A stretch of DNA of 64,000 nt from Cotesia glomerata. Lineage: Eukaryota > Arthropoda > Insecta > Hymenoptera > Braconidae. A program made the position numbers and the translations under genes. Shown here in pieces: positions 10,701 to 21,900 of this stretch. The notes under the pieces are model-generated. The model saw only the letters and a program-made list of their open reading frames with translations, had not been told where the DNA came from and made no database searches. Every line of letters begins with the position of its first letter. The first letter of the stretch is position 1. The DNA lies in assembly GCF_020080835.1 (NCBI RefSeq), contig NC_058164.1, positions 12,160,142-12,224,141 of the forward strand. Direction: 5' to 3'.

Positions 10701-13700
10701 GTAATAATTTTTGAATAATTGGTTAAACATTTGGCTATTTCTACAAAATTTTATTTTACAATTGCTAGAAAATTTTCTTTGCGATTTTTAAAACCTTAAA
10801 AATAACGCTGCAATTTATGGAAAAGATTCAAAAATGATTCTTAGCTCATTTTAAAATGTTCTGAGGCAGAAGAATAATTAAAAAAATTAACGAAATTTCC
10901 TGAAAAAAGAAAACAGAATAAACTTAATTCACAGCCTGCGGTTCTTTTTCATGTCAAAAAACGTTACCTATAAATATTCTATTTAAAAAATCTCTTTGAA
11001 AAACATCACAGTACGTAAAGTTATAAAAATTGGATTAAAGGGAGAACGGATTACCTTTGATATTTTACAACGTCTATGAAGTTATTATAAAAAACCAGAA
11101 AATGTTTTTAGTTTTCAACGAAATTGGAATGTTACTTTTTCATATAAATTCAGTTTTCTATGTATTGATCAAAATTCAACCACAATACATATTTTGTTAT
11201 TTTATATGATGAAAAAAAAAATTAATGGTCAGATCAAACATTTCTCATTTGAATACAGTTGATAAATAGGTCAGAAAATATTTCGTATTGTAAAGTTAAA
11301 TGTTATTGATGATGATGACATTTGAATATAATTTCTGTGAATATTTATTTTCCTTTGGAATGTATCTGATTGTTAAATAATTGTATATAATTGCTCAGAG
11401 TATTATTTTTTATTGAAATTATAAATTAAATCTATTTTTAAGCAGCAAATAAAATTAATTCTGGTAGAAATTTATTTCAGAGATAAATATGCAACATAAT
11501 TTACAACTATAAATGAAATGAAATAAAATAATTATAGATAATTAATGGAAATGTTACCCTTTGTTCGTATAAGCTTGTCATTTAGTGATCAAGACTATTT
11601 GATTGCATTGAAATAATAACAAACAACAATATTGCTGTAGGTCAAAGAGTAGATTCATGCGCTCTGAAGAGAATATTTTTCAAAGGTTTAGATAACGCTA
11701 GCGCGTTTCCGATTCATGCCCGGCAAAGCTTCGGCGTATTATCATGACCATGTTCCGCCTGGCTTTGACATATCTATTACGCGTTTCCGAATAGCGGCGA
11801 CTTCGAATTCTATGGACAAACGGATCCACCGGGACGGGGTGAAACGCGGCTTTCCAATTAATCAGTCGAGGCGTGAAACGAGACGGTAGAGAGAGGGGAA
11901 ACGCCAGACCTCGAAATTGTGGTGACAGATCCGTCGTATCTGTTCGCTTTAATGCGAGAATTTCATTTGCAAGACAGATTTGATCAAACAATTAATTATC
12001 TACCTTCAAATCTCAGGTCTTACCATCTTCAATTATCATTTAATATTAAGTACACTTGATATATATATATTCTTTCTTAACTAACGTGGAAGTACGAGTT
12101 ATTAATATAATATTCCCGACAAACTATCAACAGACAAAATCTGGCTTTGGAAATCTCAGTAAAATTATCATTGATGTATAAATTTAAAAGCCATAAGAAT
12201 ACAAAAGCTTCAACAATTTCGAATAATTTGAAAAAGCAAACTGTTTCCCAACGGTTTTCGTTGAGTTTCAAGCTTTCAAAGTGAAAAAAAAATACGGTTA
12301 TATGTGAAATTAAGTCGAAAATATAAATTAATATTTCTTAAAAATAACTCCGGAAATAGAACCTGAAATTTTTACATGATGATAATTATAATATATATTA
12401 GTTTAGTTTAGTTTATTGTTAATGCCAAGGTACAGGCCAAATGGCAATTAATGGTTATTATATTTTACAAATATAATAACAAAAAGTATAATTTTTTAAA
12501 AAGTTAATGAAAAATGTTTTTTTTTTATTATTTATATTAACACGATAAGCTCAGGCTGTTGCATCTCTTTTTAGACAGCAGCTTTTGCTTCCACTACCAT
12601 TTATTTTCCGCGGAAGAGACCACAAACTTATTGTCTGTATGTTTGATATCATTTAAAGATAATTTCCATAAAAAAAAAAAAAAAAAAAAAAAATTTAATT
12701 AGTAAATTTATTATTATGTACTCTTATTTTTGCAAAGTAACTATAATTGAGAAAAGTATATAAGGTAAAAGCCCCAATATATGATCATGTACCAGTATAT
12801 GATCACTCCATGTATTTGTATATCTATATTCACAAATATAAGTATACAAATACATTGAGTGATCATATACTGGTACATGATCATATATTGGGGCTTTTAT
12901 CTTATATATGGATCATTCCATGTCATATCTACGAATATTTGGAATCGACTCCTTTCAATTTAAACGAAATTTGGTCAAAATTTGGTTTTCTTTTATCATA
13001 ATACAAAGAATTGTTGAAAGAAAAAAATTTTTTAAGGTTTTGACGTTTTGAAGTTTCAAAGTTTTGTAATAGAGGAAAAATAAAATAATTTTAATTTCAG
13101 TTATTTCTCAATTTTATATAAAAGAAAAAAACTCCTGCTAATTATCATTTAAAGTTAGATAATTTCACAAAATTTTTAAACTTTAGCTTTCTTTAATCAA
13201 TGTAGTTGTCCAATCAATGTAACAAAATTATACAGCCTGACCTTTCATCATGTGAATTATTTTTCATAATGATGTATTATTTATAATCACACGTTGTAGT
13301 GGCTGACGTACCATGTGGAGTAGCATCGCCAATTTCACGCATGCCGAAAGTCGTGGGAGGTGAGAATGCACTACCACGTGAATTTCCTTGGCTGGTGAGC
13401 ATTACAAGAAAAGGAGGGCACTACTGTGGAGGATCTATCATAAACTCAAAATTTATTCTTACAGCTGCTCATTGTTTATGCTCGTAAGTGAATTTATTAT
13501 CTATAAAAAAAAAGTGTGTGCGTGTAAACTTTACGCGCGATTGAAGTAAAACTTCTTTGGCGTTGACAGCATATATCACTGAAATATTATTTCAGCCAAT
13601 TATATTTGGCTCCCCGCCTTTATTAATCCCGCCAAAATTTCTCAGCAAAAATTTCTCACCATTATTTACAATTAAGTACAATTATTTCTAAAAGAAAACA

Positions 13701-14095
13701 TTCACATGGCCCTTTTATCATGGTTTTTGTGTGAAAAAATATTGTACAAGAAATTATTGCTGACAATTTTTGTCGCGAGAAATTTTTGCATGAGAAAAAA
13801 AAGACGATCAAGGTACATTGACAAGATAATTTAATGGAGATTAATTTGACACTTTTCAAAAATTGATATAGTTTACTAGAAACGGAAAAAAACCTCAAAA
13901 TAGGTCAAAAAATTTTCCTGTCCGTCATGTATGAAACTCTGAAAACACTATAACTTGCGAAAAAATGCATCAATTAAGTTAAATTTTTTTTTTTTAATTC
14001 TTTAGGATAATTGTAGGCCACCGAATGCGAATGGTTAGGTAATTCAGTGTCATTCATGTACAATTAACAAAATAAAAAAGCCAGAAGACTGTAGA

Positions 14096-14174
<79 letters not shown>

Positions 14175-17100
14175 ATGTAAAATTTACATGGATGGTGATA
14201 TATCTATACAAATTATGTACATTTATTCCACCAGGGGCGCCTGTGCATTACCTTCCTAGTACAGCTGTTTTTTCGGGAACTAATTTTGAACGACTTATGT
14301 TTTTTTTTTTTTTTTTTTTTTTAATATTTCATAATTAAATGAGCATTATGAGTCGTACACTTTTGGATTTTCCAAATTGAATTTTATAGAATGTCGCAAT
14401 CGTCAGAAAATTGATTAATAATTTATTTATTACAAAAGTAATAAATAAACAAGTATATTTAGAGATTTTCAAAAAACTTTGCAATTTAAAATAATTTTTT
14501 TAAAACTGTTGAATTTTGATTCACTTTGCTGTTCACAATTGATCTGTTTTAAAATATTGGAAATAAATAATCCTAATTGATTATGATATTTGCCACTAGC
14601 TGGCACATAAATCAAGAAGCGTAGAGTATATGACATTTACTTACGACCAATCCAAATTCAAATTATTATTTTTGAATAGCGGAAACTACACAGACTATAT
14701 ATAGTAAGCGTTACTTCCGTCAGAAAAAAAATCTGAGTTACTCCCTAGTCGCGCCTAAAGAAGTTTTACTTCAATAAAAATAAGCAAATTTAGCTTATTA
14801 ATTAAAAACTAGTGACCTGCAGTCATTATGTGGCTGCCGAGATTTACGAATTATGGACAAGAAAACTTTGGTTTAATGATTTTTCGATATTTATAATCAC
14901 ACTAAACATTGTTGGGTACTTTTTGAATAAATTTTGAAAAATAATAGGACTATCATGGGATCAATTACACTGTAAAAAATTTCGGAGTAAAAATGGACCC
15001 GGAGCACTTTACACTGTCATGTAGTGTGAAGTAACGGTGTAAAATTTTCCCGGTGTAAATTTTCCATCCGTTCAAATTTAACATACGACGTAATCTACTA
15101 TTTTTTACACCTTCCCTGTTTAAAATTTCCAATAGGATCCCATCAAAAGCGACAAAAGCCACTTAGAAACCCATAAATTTTATTAGTTTCTAAGGGGCTT
15201 TTGTCGCTTTTGATGGGATCTTATTGGAGATTTTCAACAGGGTTTACGTATTACTCGATATGTTTTTGTTTAATGAGCTACAACTGATCATTGAATATTT
15301 TTAATTACTTAACTTAATTTTTATCCTGAATTAATAACTATATTAATATTATTTATGTATTAAATAGTTTGTTGAACATTTTAATATTTTCATGATTATG
15401 TAACTCGATTATATTATATATTAGTGTAAATAATTTAACAATATACACGCTGAGAAGTTTATGGTAATGATTAATTAATTAATTAATGACAAAATTTTCT
15501 TTATTCTCATAATTATAGAGATTAAAATTTATTATTATTTATTCTGTATAATGCATACGTTAAAATTTGTATTATTTGTATTGAACATTAGTGACAAAGA
15601 AAAGATGTACGGATTTGAACGGAAGATTAGTTTGCATGGAAGCTATGTGAGGAAAGGGAAGTTGGACAATTAAAAGTCTGGAGATAAACGCCCACAACCA
15701 AAGGTCAACCTTCAACCCCCTACTGGGTTGTAGGTAACAAGCTAAAGCGCGCGAATTCGACTCCCGCTATGGCTCTGCGAACCATGATTGCGTGTGGATT
15801 ACAGACCACTCGGTAGTTGTACCCACGACCGCGGTAAAACGTGATATAACATCAAAAGGTCATCCAAATTCCAATTCCTCCCTCTTTCACTCTGTCTGTC
15901 TCTCTATCTAGTTTACTCACTTTCCCGGGTAACTTTAACAGCCTTTTTTATTTTTTTTCTTATACTTTTTCTCAACTTATATCTCGATCCAACTATTAAT
16001 TTTTTTTTGTTCTCTTCCGGGTCAACGATAACTTGACAGTTTTATCCAGTTTTAACGTCTGACAACGAGTTTTTACGATGCCTATAGGAATATAACTTTG
16101 TTAGCTGACTTCATCTTCTTGACACGTCTAGATAAATCTATTTTTCAACTTGATTTAGATATTATTTGTAATTTTTTATAATTAATTTGTAAACATAACA
16201 TTTGTTTTTAATTGCCAGCTAACGAGTTGAAACAAACGCTATTTAGCCGCCGCAAAACGGAGAGTTGATTTTACATAACATATTATTTTTTTTGTCTTGT
16301 TTAACTCGGTATAAACTTTAATAAATTAATAAAATCAATGAAAATTTTATTTTTTTTTTTTTTTCTATTTAATGATTACATATAAGTTTAATTGAAATAA
16401 GCCTTAATTTTTCTTACATATCTTTTGAAAATTATGATTTTATTGTTTACAAATTACTTTTGAATTAAAATGAAAATAAAATAAGCCGTGAATTTTTCTA
16501 AAAACTTTATATCACTTCGTGCTGTATCAGTACTTACAAGTTACTTAAAACAATCACAATTTATTTCTATTAGTACAAAAATAATTAAAATATTATTATT
16601 TTCAACTAACTTTCAGTTGCGCAAATCCTTTTAGACCTCTTCTAATAGGGTTCCTATAAAACTAATGAGAGAAATATTTAAAATAAAATAAAAAAAGTGA
16701 ATTTAAGCACGATTCTCCGACAAATGTATTATATCTTTTTATTTAGAATTCAATTTACAGAAACACATTTGACATATGTAAAATAATATAACGAAATAAA
16801 ATATTTCTACTTTATTTTAATGATTGAATCACTTTGAATAAAATTGTTTTTAATGTTATTGAAAGTTATTTGATTATAATATACAACTCTCGATGAAAAG
16901 TAAAAATAATTTTGATCACATTTCATAATATTACATAATAATTGCACACTACATATAAAGTAAAATTTTGAGAGAATAAAAACAATAAAGAGGTCGAACT
17001 TTTTGAAAATGGTGATTTTACTTTTTAAACGTTAATGACTTGATAATAATCCAATTAATTCATTTTTTGAAATTTTGTTCTTGAAACTACATTTAAAGAT

Positions 17101-17230
17101 GAAAAAAGTGATACCGTATTTTTTTATGAATATCATTTTTCATTACTAATAATTTAGTTATCCTTTATTGAAAACTTTTTGCTCAAAAATTTACAAAAAA
17201 ATCGTCAATAGACGAATCATTCTCATAGAA

Positions 17231-17323
<93 letters not shown>

Positions 17324-18687
17324 TTAGGGTGCGTCAAAATTTAATCTCTAAAAGCAACCTTTTAAAATTGGAATTTTGAGTTCCGCTTTTAGCAGGAGTT
17401 AGGTTTGGGTATTTCCTGAGATATTTTGATGTGTCAAGATTTATTTGATATTCACATAACTTTTTGACAGGAGTTTTGTTTAAGCATTTTTTCTGGAATT
17501 TAAAAATTTAAAAATTTGGCCAAACGAAGCTCCTGTTAAAAAATTCTGTGAATATCAAATAAATCGTGACACACCAAAATATATTAGGAAATGCCCAAAT
17601 ACAGCTCCTGTTGAAAGCGAAACTCAAAATTCCAATTTTAAAAGGTTGCTTTTGAAGATTAAATTTTGACGCACCTTAATATAGATAATTCTAAACCAAT
17701 GGCATTTTTAAAACTTATTCGACTATGTAAGACATGATATGGCAAAATTTTAAGAAAATTTTCCCATAAAATGAAGCAATAAATAGATTTCTATAAAATG
17801 CCCCTAAAAATGAACTGAATGAATCAAAAAATTATTGATTAAATTTTAACAATTTTATATTTCAGTGGCACTGACTCTATTCCTGCGAGGCAATTTCGAG
17901 TAACACTGGGAGAGTACAATTTACGAGAACCTGAGATTCCTGCTGCTATAATAGAAAATGTACGGAGAGTAATAGTACATCCAGAACACACGTGTGGGCA
18001 ATATGTGAATGATATCGCTATTCTTGAATTAGAGTCACCAATAACTTGGTCAGCAAGTGTACAACCAGCGTGTTTTCCGACAGTTCAAGGAGAACCGGGT
18101 TATAAATTGTATGAAAATGAACCGGCTATTGCTGCTGGGTGGGGATGGCTCGGTGAAGATCGATCAAAATGTAAATATACTATTTACATTTCAATTTAAT
18201 CATCTTACACAATAAAAACCAGATGATAATAATAATTTATTTCATTCAAGATAAGCGAACAGATGTCTTACAAAAAGTAGCAGTCAACGTTGTAAATAAT
18301 GAAATCTGCAAAGAATGGTACAAAGTAGAGGGAAAAAAAACTCGGGTAGAACCTCAACAAATGTGTGCAGGATATGAGTCGGGTGGTCGAGACGCTTGTT
18401 GGGTAAGTAATTTAATTGAAAATTAAAAAAAGGTATAGTACAGAAGAATATATTTTTTCAACTAGAATATTCATTAAATAAATTTAAACTTTATCTCTAT
18501 ATTTAGTCGGCTTTTGTTTCAGGCTGACAGTGGTGGTCCTTTAATGGTCAAAAATTTTTTAAAAAAAGAGGGGACTATTGTCGTAGGGATTGTTTCGTCA
18601 GGTGTTGGTTGTGCTCGACCGCGGCTTCCCGGCATATATACTCGAATATCTGCATATATGCCTTGGATTATTCGAGAAACAAATTAA
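4791..18687 (+). CDS. Secreted trypsin-like serine protease (S1 family), 5 exons, 290 aa
   Basis: Exons: 4791-4857, 13300-13483, 17866-18170, 18251-18402, 18523-18687. All joins are GT/AG and in frame (intron phases 1, 2, 1, 0), with stop TAA 18685-18687. Exon 1 encodes a signal peptide (MACVIFVFIGVLTPIFA). A short pro-segment with Cys28 follows, then an activation site after Lys39 (PK|VVGG). The catalytic triad is His80 (TAAHC), Asp133 (NDIAIL) and Ser239. Asp233 occupies the S1 position 189, and glycines 216 and 226 (chymotrypsin numbering) are kept, so cleavage after Arg/Lys is predicted. There is no CLIP domain. One oddity is that the usual GDSGGP reads ADSGGP, with Trp before it, at the exon 4/5 junction. 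A poly-A signal (AATAAA) follows near 18789. Such enzymes act in insect digestion, haemolymph or venom; the exact role is unknown. Confidence 0.9.
5880..6297. repeat. Unclassified repeat fragments within the 5563-7045 element
   Basis: Two imperfect copies of CATC(G/A)CTTGACCA(G/A)AGTCGT lie at about 6127 and 6253. A related GGTCAAGTGATGAG occurs inverted near 60101. Short open frames here on both strands are not supported as genes. Confidence 0.4.
6298..6524. mobile_element. Small inverted-repeat element (MITE-like)
   Basis: The ends are inverted copies: ACACAGAAAAAAAAATGTTC with TTGAATCAAG on the left, and CTTGAATCAAG..(T)nCTGTGTA on the right. The interior repeats TTCTTGAATCAAG / CTTGATTCAAGA several times. 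About 227 bp, non-coding, nested inside the 5563-7045 element. Confidence 0.65.
7046..10295. other. Protease intron 1, mostly unique AT-rich DNA
   Basis: No coding exon was found. Two GC-richer patches stand out. 8390-8500 has an ATAAATAC and a downstream TCAGT initiator-like motif, so it could be an alternative promoter. 9440-9760 includes a repeat-like GTAACCGACCCTTTTGGGCT segment and palindromic TACGCATGCGTGC. Neither can be assigned. An A-run lies at 8511-8528. Confidence 0.4.
10296..10673. mobile_element. Foldback element with about 149-bp near-perfect arms
   Basis: The left arm 10296-10443 and right arm 10524-10673 are nearly perfect reverse complements. Examples are AAGCGTGGGGTGCAT against ATGCACCCCACGCTT at the inner ends and AAATAAATAATAGTTT against AAACTATTATTTATTT at the outer ends. 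The loop is about 80 nt. No open frame is present. The low divergence between arms implies recent formation or ongoing correction. It lies in protease intron 1. Confidence 0.8.
10674..12760. other. Protease intron 1, unique DNA with a GC-richer block
   Basis: Bases 11690-11995 are clearly GC-richer than the surroundings, with CpG-containing words (ACGCGTTTCCGA twice). A 97-codon open frame lies on the minus strand but matches no family I know. The block may be a regulatory or conserved non-coding element. 12395-12694 looks like an old retrotransposon 3' end: GCCAAGGTACAGGCCAAATGG, then a long A-run at 12670-12693. Confidence 0.4.
12761..12905. mobile_element. 143-bp palindromic MITE, copy 1
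   Basis: An almost complete palindrome. It begins AAGGTAAAAGCCCCAATATA, has TGATCATGTACCAGTATATG inside, and ends with the reverse complement (CATATATTGGGGCTTTTATC). TATA flanks both sides. Other copies lie at 23051, 26530, 44901, 58345 and 61713. No coding capacity; the open frames across it are artefacts of the palindrome. Confidence 0.85.
12906..13299. other. End of protease intron 1
   Basis: AT-rich and without recognisable features, apart from the acceptor AG at 13298-13299 that leads into exon 2. Confidence 0.5.
14096..14172. repeat. (AT)n microsatellite
   Basis: An uninterrupted alternating AT run of about 75 bp, followed by a small palindrome (CCATGTAAATTTTACATGG-like, 14173-14191). 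Confidence 0.95.
14335..14395. repeat. End fragment of the GCCT..GCGC-terminal element family
   Basis: TAAATGAGCATTATGAGTCG and TACACTTTTGGATTTTCCAA match, in diverged form, the element ends at 19339-19370 and 22522-22560. Only one end is seen here. Confidence 0.5.
15114..15242. mobile_element. 129-bp hairpin element
   Basis: The arms start CCCTGTTTAAAATTTCCAAT and GGATCCCATCAAAAGCGACA and are mirrored by GGCTTTTGTCGCTTTTGATG..AACAGGG. The arms are about 55 bp with a loop of about 15 nt. The preceding 14967-15113 (CACTGTAAAAAATTTCGGAG onwards) reads like part of a related element. Non-coding; protease intron 2. Confidence 0.65.
15243..17222. other. Protease intron 2, unique AT-rich DNA
   Basis: No exon was found. 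A GC-richer block at 15595-15900 includes a tRNA B-box-like GAATTCGACTCCC near 15754, but no A-box or cloverleaf could be built around it. CT-rich DNA follows at 15885-15920. Confidence 0.4.
17233..17320. repeat. (TA)n microsatellite
   Basis: An alternating TA run of about 85 bp that directly abuts the inverted-repeat element at 17323. Confidence 0.95.
17323..17679. mobile_element. Foldback MITE with TTAGGGTGCGTCAAAATT ends
   Basis: The left arm begins ATTAGGGTGCGTCAAAATTT. The right arm ends with its complement (AAATTTTGACGCACCTTAAT). The arms are about 165 bp each, mismatched at perhaps one base in five to six, and contain repeated ACAGGAGCT words. Non-coding. It ends 186 bp before exon 3 of the protease. 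Confidence 0.8.
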
Positions 18688-18935
18688 AAATTAAATATTT
18701 TATTTTAATTTAAACCTTGTTCAACCAGATATTTTAATATCACCAAAGAATATGTAATCTAGTCATCAATTGTTAAGTTTTTTAATGAAAATAAAAAATT
18801 TTTAAAAATCGAAATTATTTCGAACTGAGTAAATTAAATGTAAGCTCCTATTAAACATTAAAAAAACTCTAAAACAAACCTAGGACTAGCAAATGCATTT
18901 CAAAGAGTGATTTTGTAATTGAGTAATAGATAAAT

Positions 18936-18941
18936 TTTTAT
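18936..18941 (-). promoter_or_regulatory. Probable poly-A signal of mRpS11
   Basis: TTTATT on the plus strand reads AATAAA on the minus strand, 31 bases beyond the mRpS11 stop. The protease stop on the other strand is about 285 bp from the mRpS11 stop, so the two 3' ends are convergent and close. Confidence 0.5.
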
Positions 18942-18971
18942 TAACATTTGATAGCAATATAAAGAGAGTTT

Positions 18972-21900
18972 CTACAATCGCTTTGCTTTTCTAGGCCTCA
19001 GAGGACACCAAGAAACCCGAGTGTTATCAGTAATTGACACTATGTCCATCCCTCCCATTTGAAGTCCTTTGATAGCAGACTGTAATGTGAGAATATTAAA
19101 AATATGTTATATATTTTAGATATCAAGAAAAACTTACCATTCGGCCTGGTCCTAAACCCCTCACTCGCACTCTAATCGTTTTATATCCTTGATCTAAAGC
19201 TTTCTGTAAATAAAAATATTTTCATTTATTACATTGTGATATTATTAAGATTTTGTTTTATTCATATTTTTCTTTTCAAATATCAATATTTCGTGTTTTA
19301 ATGTTTTTTTTTCTTAATAAATCATAAAAAAGTTTGGAAAATCCAAATGAGCATGCCTTAAGCGCTCATGTCATCCATAAATTATTTAGATCATAACAAA
19401 AATTATTCGTTTTCAATTTGAATTTTCCCGCGAGTAGTATTATCTCCTTTGTAAGTCGAACTAAAGAAAAATTTTAACAGATGATAAAACAGTTAGTAAT
19501 TATACCATCATGTATGTATAGTTTCTGCTTATTTATACATATATGTAATACTTCTATATGGACAGTTTAAATGGGAAGGAATGTCCCACTATTAAGGTGC
19601 CGACATATACTATTTTCTCTCTCGTCCCAGATACCTGGTTCACGTTGCGCATGCTTGAGAATTCCCCATGATATTAATAGAGGGGGAAGAATGAGGGGAA
19701 TAATTTTGTGGTTATGATTCTGTTTACAAATATATTTATTATTGTAATTCAGAAAAACAATTATAAATTTTAAAAAACTTTTGTTTTTATTTAAATAATA
19801 TTCTTTTTCCAACAATCAGTTATTGAAAAATGGTGAAGTTGTGTTATTTATGTGATAGAAAAGCGTCGAGAGCTGACAATATTTCTTTGCATCAGTAAGT
19901 GCAAATTATTTCTAATTTTTTAGATGAAATCCTTTATTATGTTATTAATAATATTTAAATTTGATCAATTTTAGATTTCCGAAAAATTTTGAGATACGTT
20001 TGAAGTGGCTAAATGCTTGTGGATTAACTGAAAATGATGATGTAAAAAGAACTTGCATATGTTCCAGACATTTCAAAGCTGATGATATTTGTCAATCAAA
20101 AATTTTTGGAGTTGTTAAATCTTCTATAAAACGTAATGCAGTTCCTACACTTTATTTAACAAATCCACTCAGTATTGATAAAACTAGTAAATTACCACCA
20201 AACACGCCGCTATCGGAAGTATTTGATGAGAATGGAGTCAGCAATCAATCGTCATCATGTTTTTCTGAGAATAATATTGTCAACCAATATAATGTACCCA
20301 ATACTTTGCAAAAAAGTAAAATAATAAGATTTATGTATAAACATAGAAGGATGGTGTTAAGAGTGCAAGATTTTCTTGTCCAGATATTTGATTACTTAGA
20401 TATTTATTATATTTAATATTTGTATTTGCCGCTCAAGGCGACAACTAAATCATTATTATTATTTATTCTGAGATAGCGTCGGTCTACACGCAGCCTAGCT
20501 GCGCATACGACTTACTCTCCGGCTTGCTTGTTGTGTGACACGCACTTGTTGGCAACAAGTTGTTGCTTGGACGCTTGACTGTTGTGTGTACTAATACGCA
20601 GTTACAACTCAAGTTTTTTTTTTTATATTATTAATTTGGTTATACGTATATAAGTTCATATAAAAGAGTGTTTAGAATTGTTAATAATTATAAGAAGAAT
20701 AAATAAACTTAGATTCAGTTTAATTAAAACCTTGTGTTCCAACTTTCTTCATAATCCCAACAGATAGTAACAAAAAAAATATTTATATATTATTTCTACT
20801 ATTTGTAGGTCCAATAAAAACTATTGTTACAAATGAAATATGTCGAAAAATAGGACTAATGTTTGATAATAAAGAAATGAACGATCATGTTTTACTTCAA
20901 AATTTTTCTGATAATCATCGTTATCAGTTATGTAAATGGATTATTGAAGTATATTTAAACACAAGATTTTTTTATGAAGCCAAAAAATTATCAATTAAAG
21001 ATAATTATGTTCGGCAAAAATATAATAGACTCATTTTATTTTATAACCAATAAGAAATTAACAAACTGCATGCTAATTTTTGTGTAAAATAAACTTGTAT
21101 CAGTTAAACGATTAGTTACATTTTTTTATTTTATTATATTTCACTAATATTTTCACGTCCAAGTACTTAAGATATAATTTAAAATTTTTTACAAGCATTT
21201 CCAAGAAACAAAAATAGTTTGAGTGAGGTTTATTTTTTTTTTAATTTCAAAAATACTTCTTCTTTTTAATAAAATTATTTAAATTATATATAATATTATA
21301 TATTATTTTATTCTTTTAAATTCTCCTAAACAGTAAAAAAATAATTGTTCAGTATTATTTTGTATTTTAAAATAAATTTGCATTGAATTAAAAAAAAAAA
21401 TTTATAATAACATTCCTGTTTTGAATAACCCGCTGCTTTCCCCTTTGCGCACAAAAGAATGCGCAGAACCGAGCTGGAACCTCAGAGGACAGAGAAAGTG
21501 TTATTCTTCTGTCTTTCTTAGTCGGAACAGCTTCCACTTATAGAAACTGTCCATATAGAAGTATTACATATATTTGTTTATAGTTATTTCAATTCTGTTT
21601 ATGAAAAATAATATATATGGCTGCCGAAATCGCAGAATAAGTCACCGAACTGACAATCGAAAAAAATTAACTGTATCGAAACGGAATTATTTTGACACGC
21701 AATTTTCACAAGGGTTTTGATAAACTTCCTCAGGAATAAAACAAAAAAAAATTAAATCGTGAAAGTGATTTTTGATAAAGTTGTGGTGTTATCAAGCCCA
21801 TAGCTCCCGTGAATACCACGCTCTTATCCATTTAATTCATCAGAAAAACGAGTTTTTTCTGAGAAATCTTATTTAATCGATAAGAAAATTTTTTTAACGC

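Larger units (their letters stand above)
13537..14775. mobile_element. Candidate inverted-repeat element in protease intron 2
   Basis: The left end GATTGAAGTAAAACTTCTTT followed by GGCG (13538-13561) is matched in reverse complement by the right end (ATTGAAGTAAAACTTCTTTA, then GGCGCGAC, 14748-14775). The interior holds a long (AT)n run and a fragment of another repeat family at 14335-14395. No coding capacity. Part of the end motif is itself palindromic, which weakens the case. Confidence 0.45.
19534..21573 (+). mobile_element. P-element-like DNA transposon, internally deleted
   Basis: Terminal inverted repeats of about 30 bp (ATATATGTAATACTTCTATA then TGGACAGTTT on the left; AAACTGTCCATATAGAAGTA then TTACATATAT on the right) extend into a weaker match of about 100 bp further in. 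Flanks TATTTATA and TGTTTATA are a possible 8-bp target duplication with one mismatch, the size typical for P elements. Inside are a THAP-domain N-terminus and a transposase C-terminus in the same strand, with the central catalytic part missing and an LTR-like insert between. It is non-autonomous and sits inside element A. Confidence 0.75.

Noticed and set aside
11698..11991. 97-codon minus-strand open frame
   Set aside because: No recognisable motif and no splice context. It follows from the GC-richer composition. Kept only as a composition finding.
15690..15860. Possible tRNA gene around GAATTCGACTCCCGC
   Set aside because: Only a B-box-like word is present. No A-box at proper distance and no cloverleaf could be drawn.
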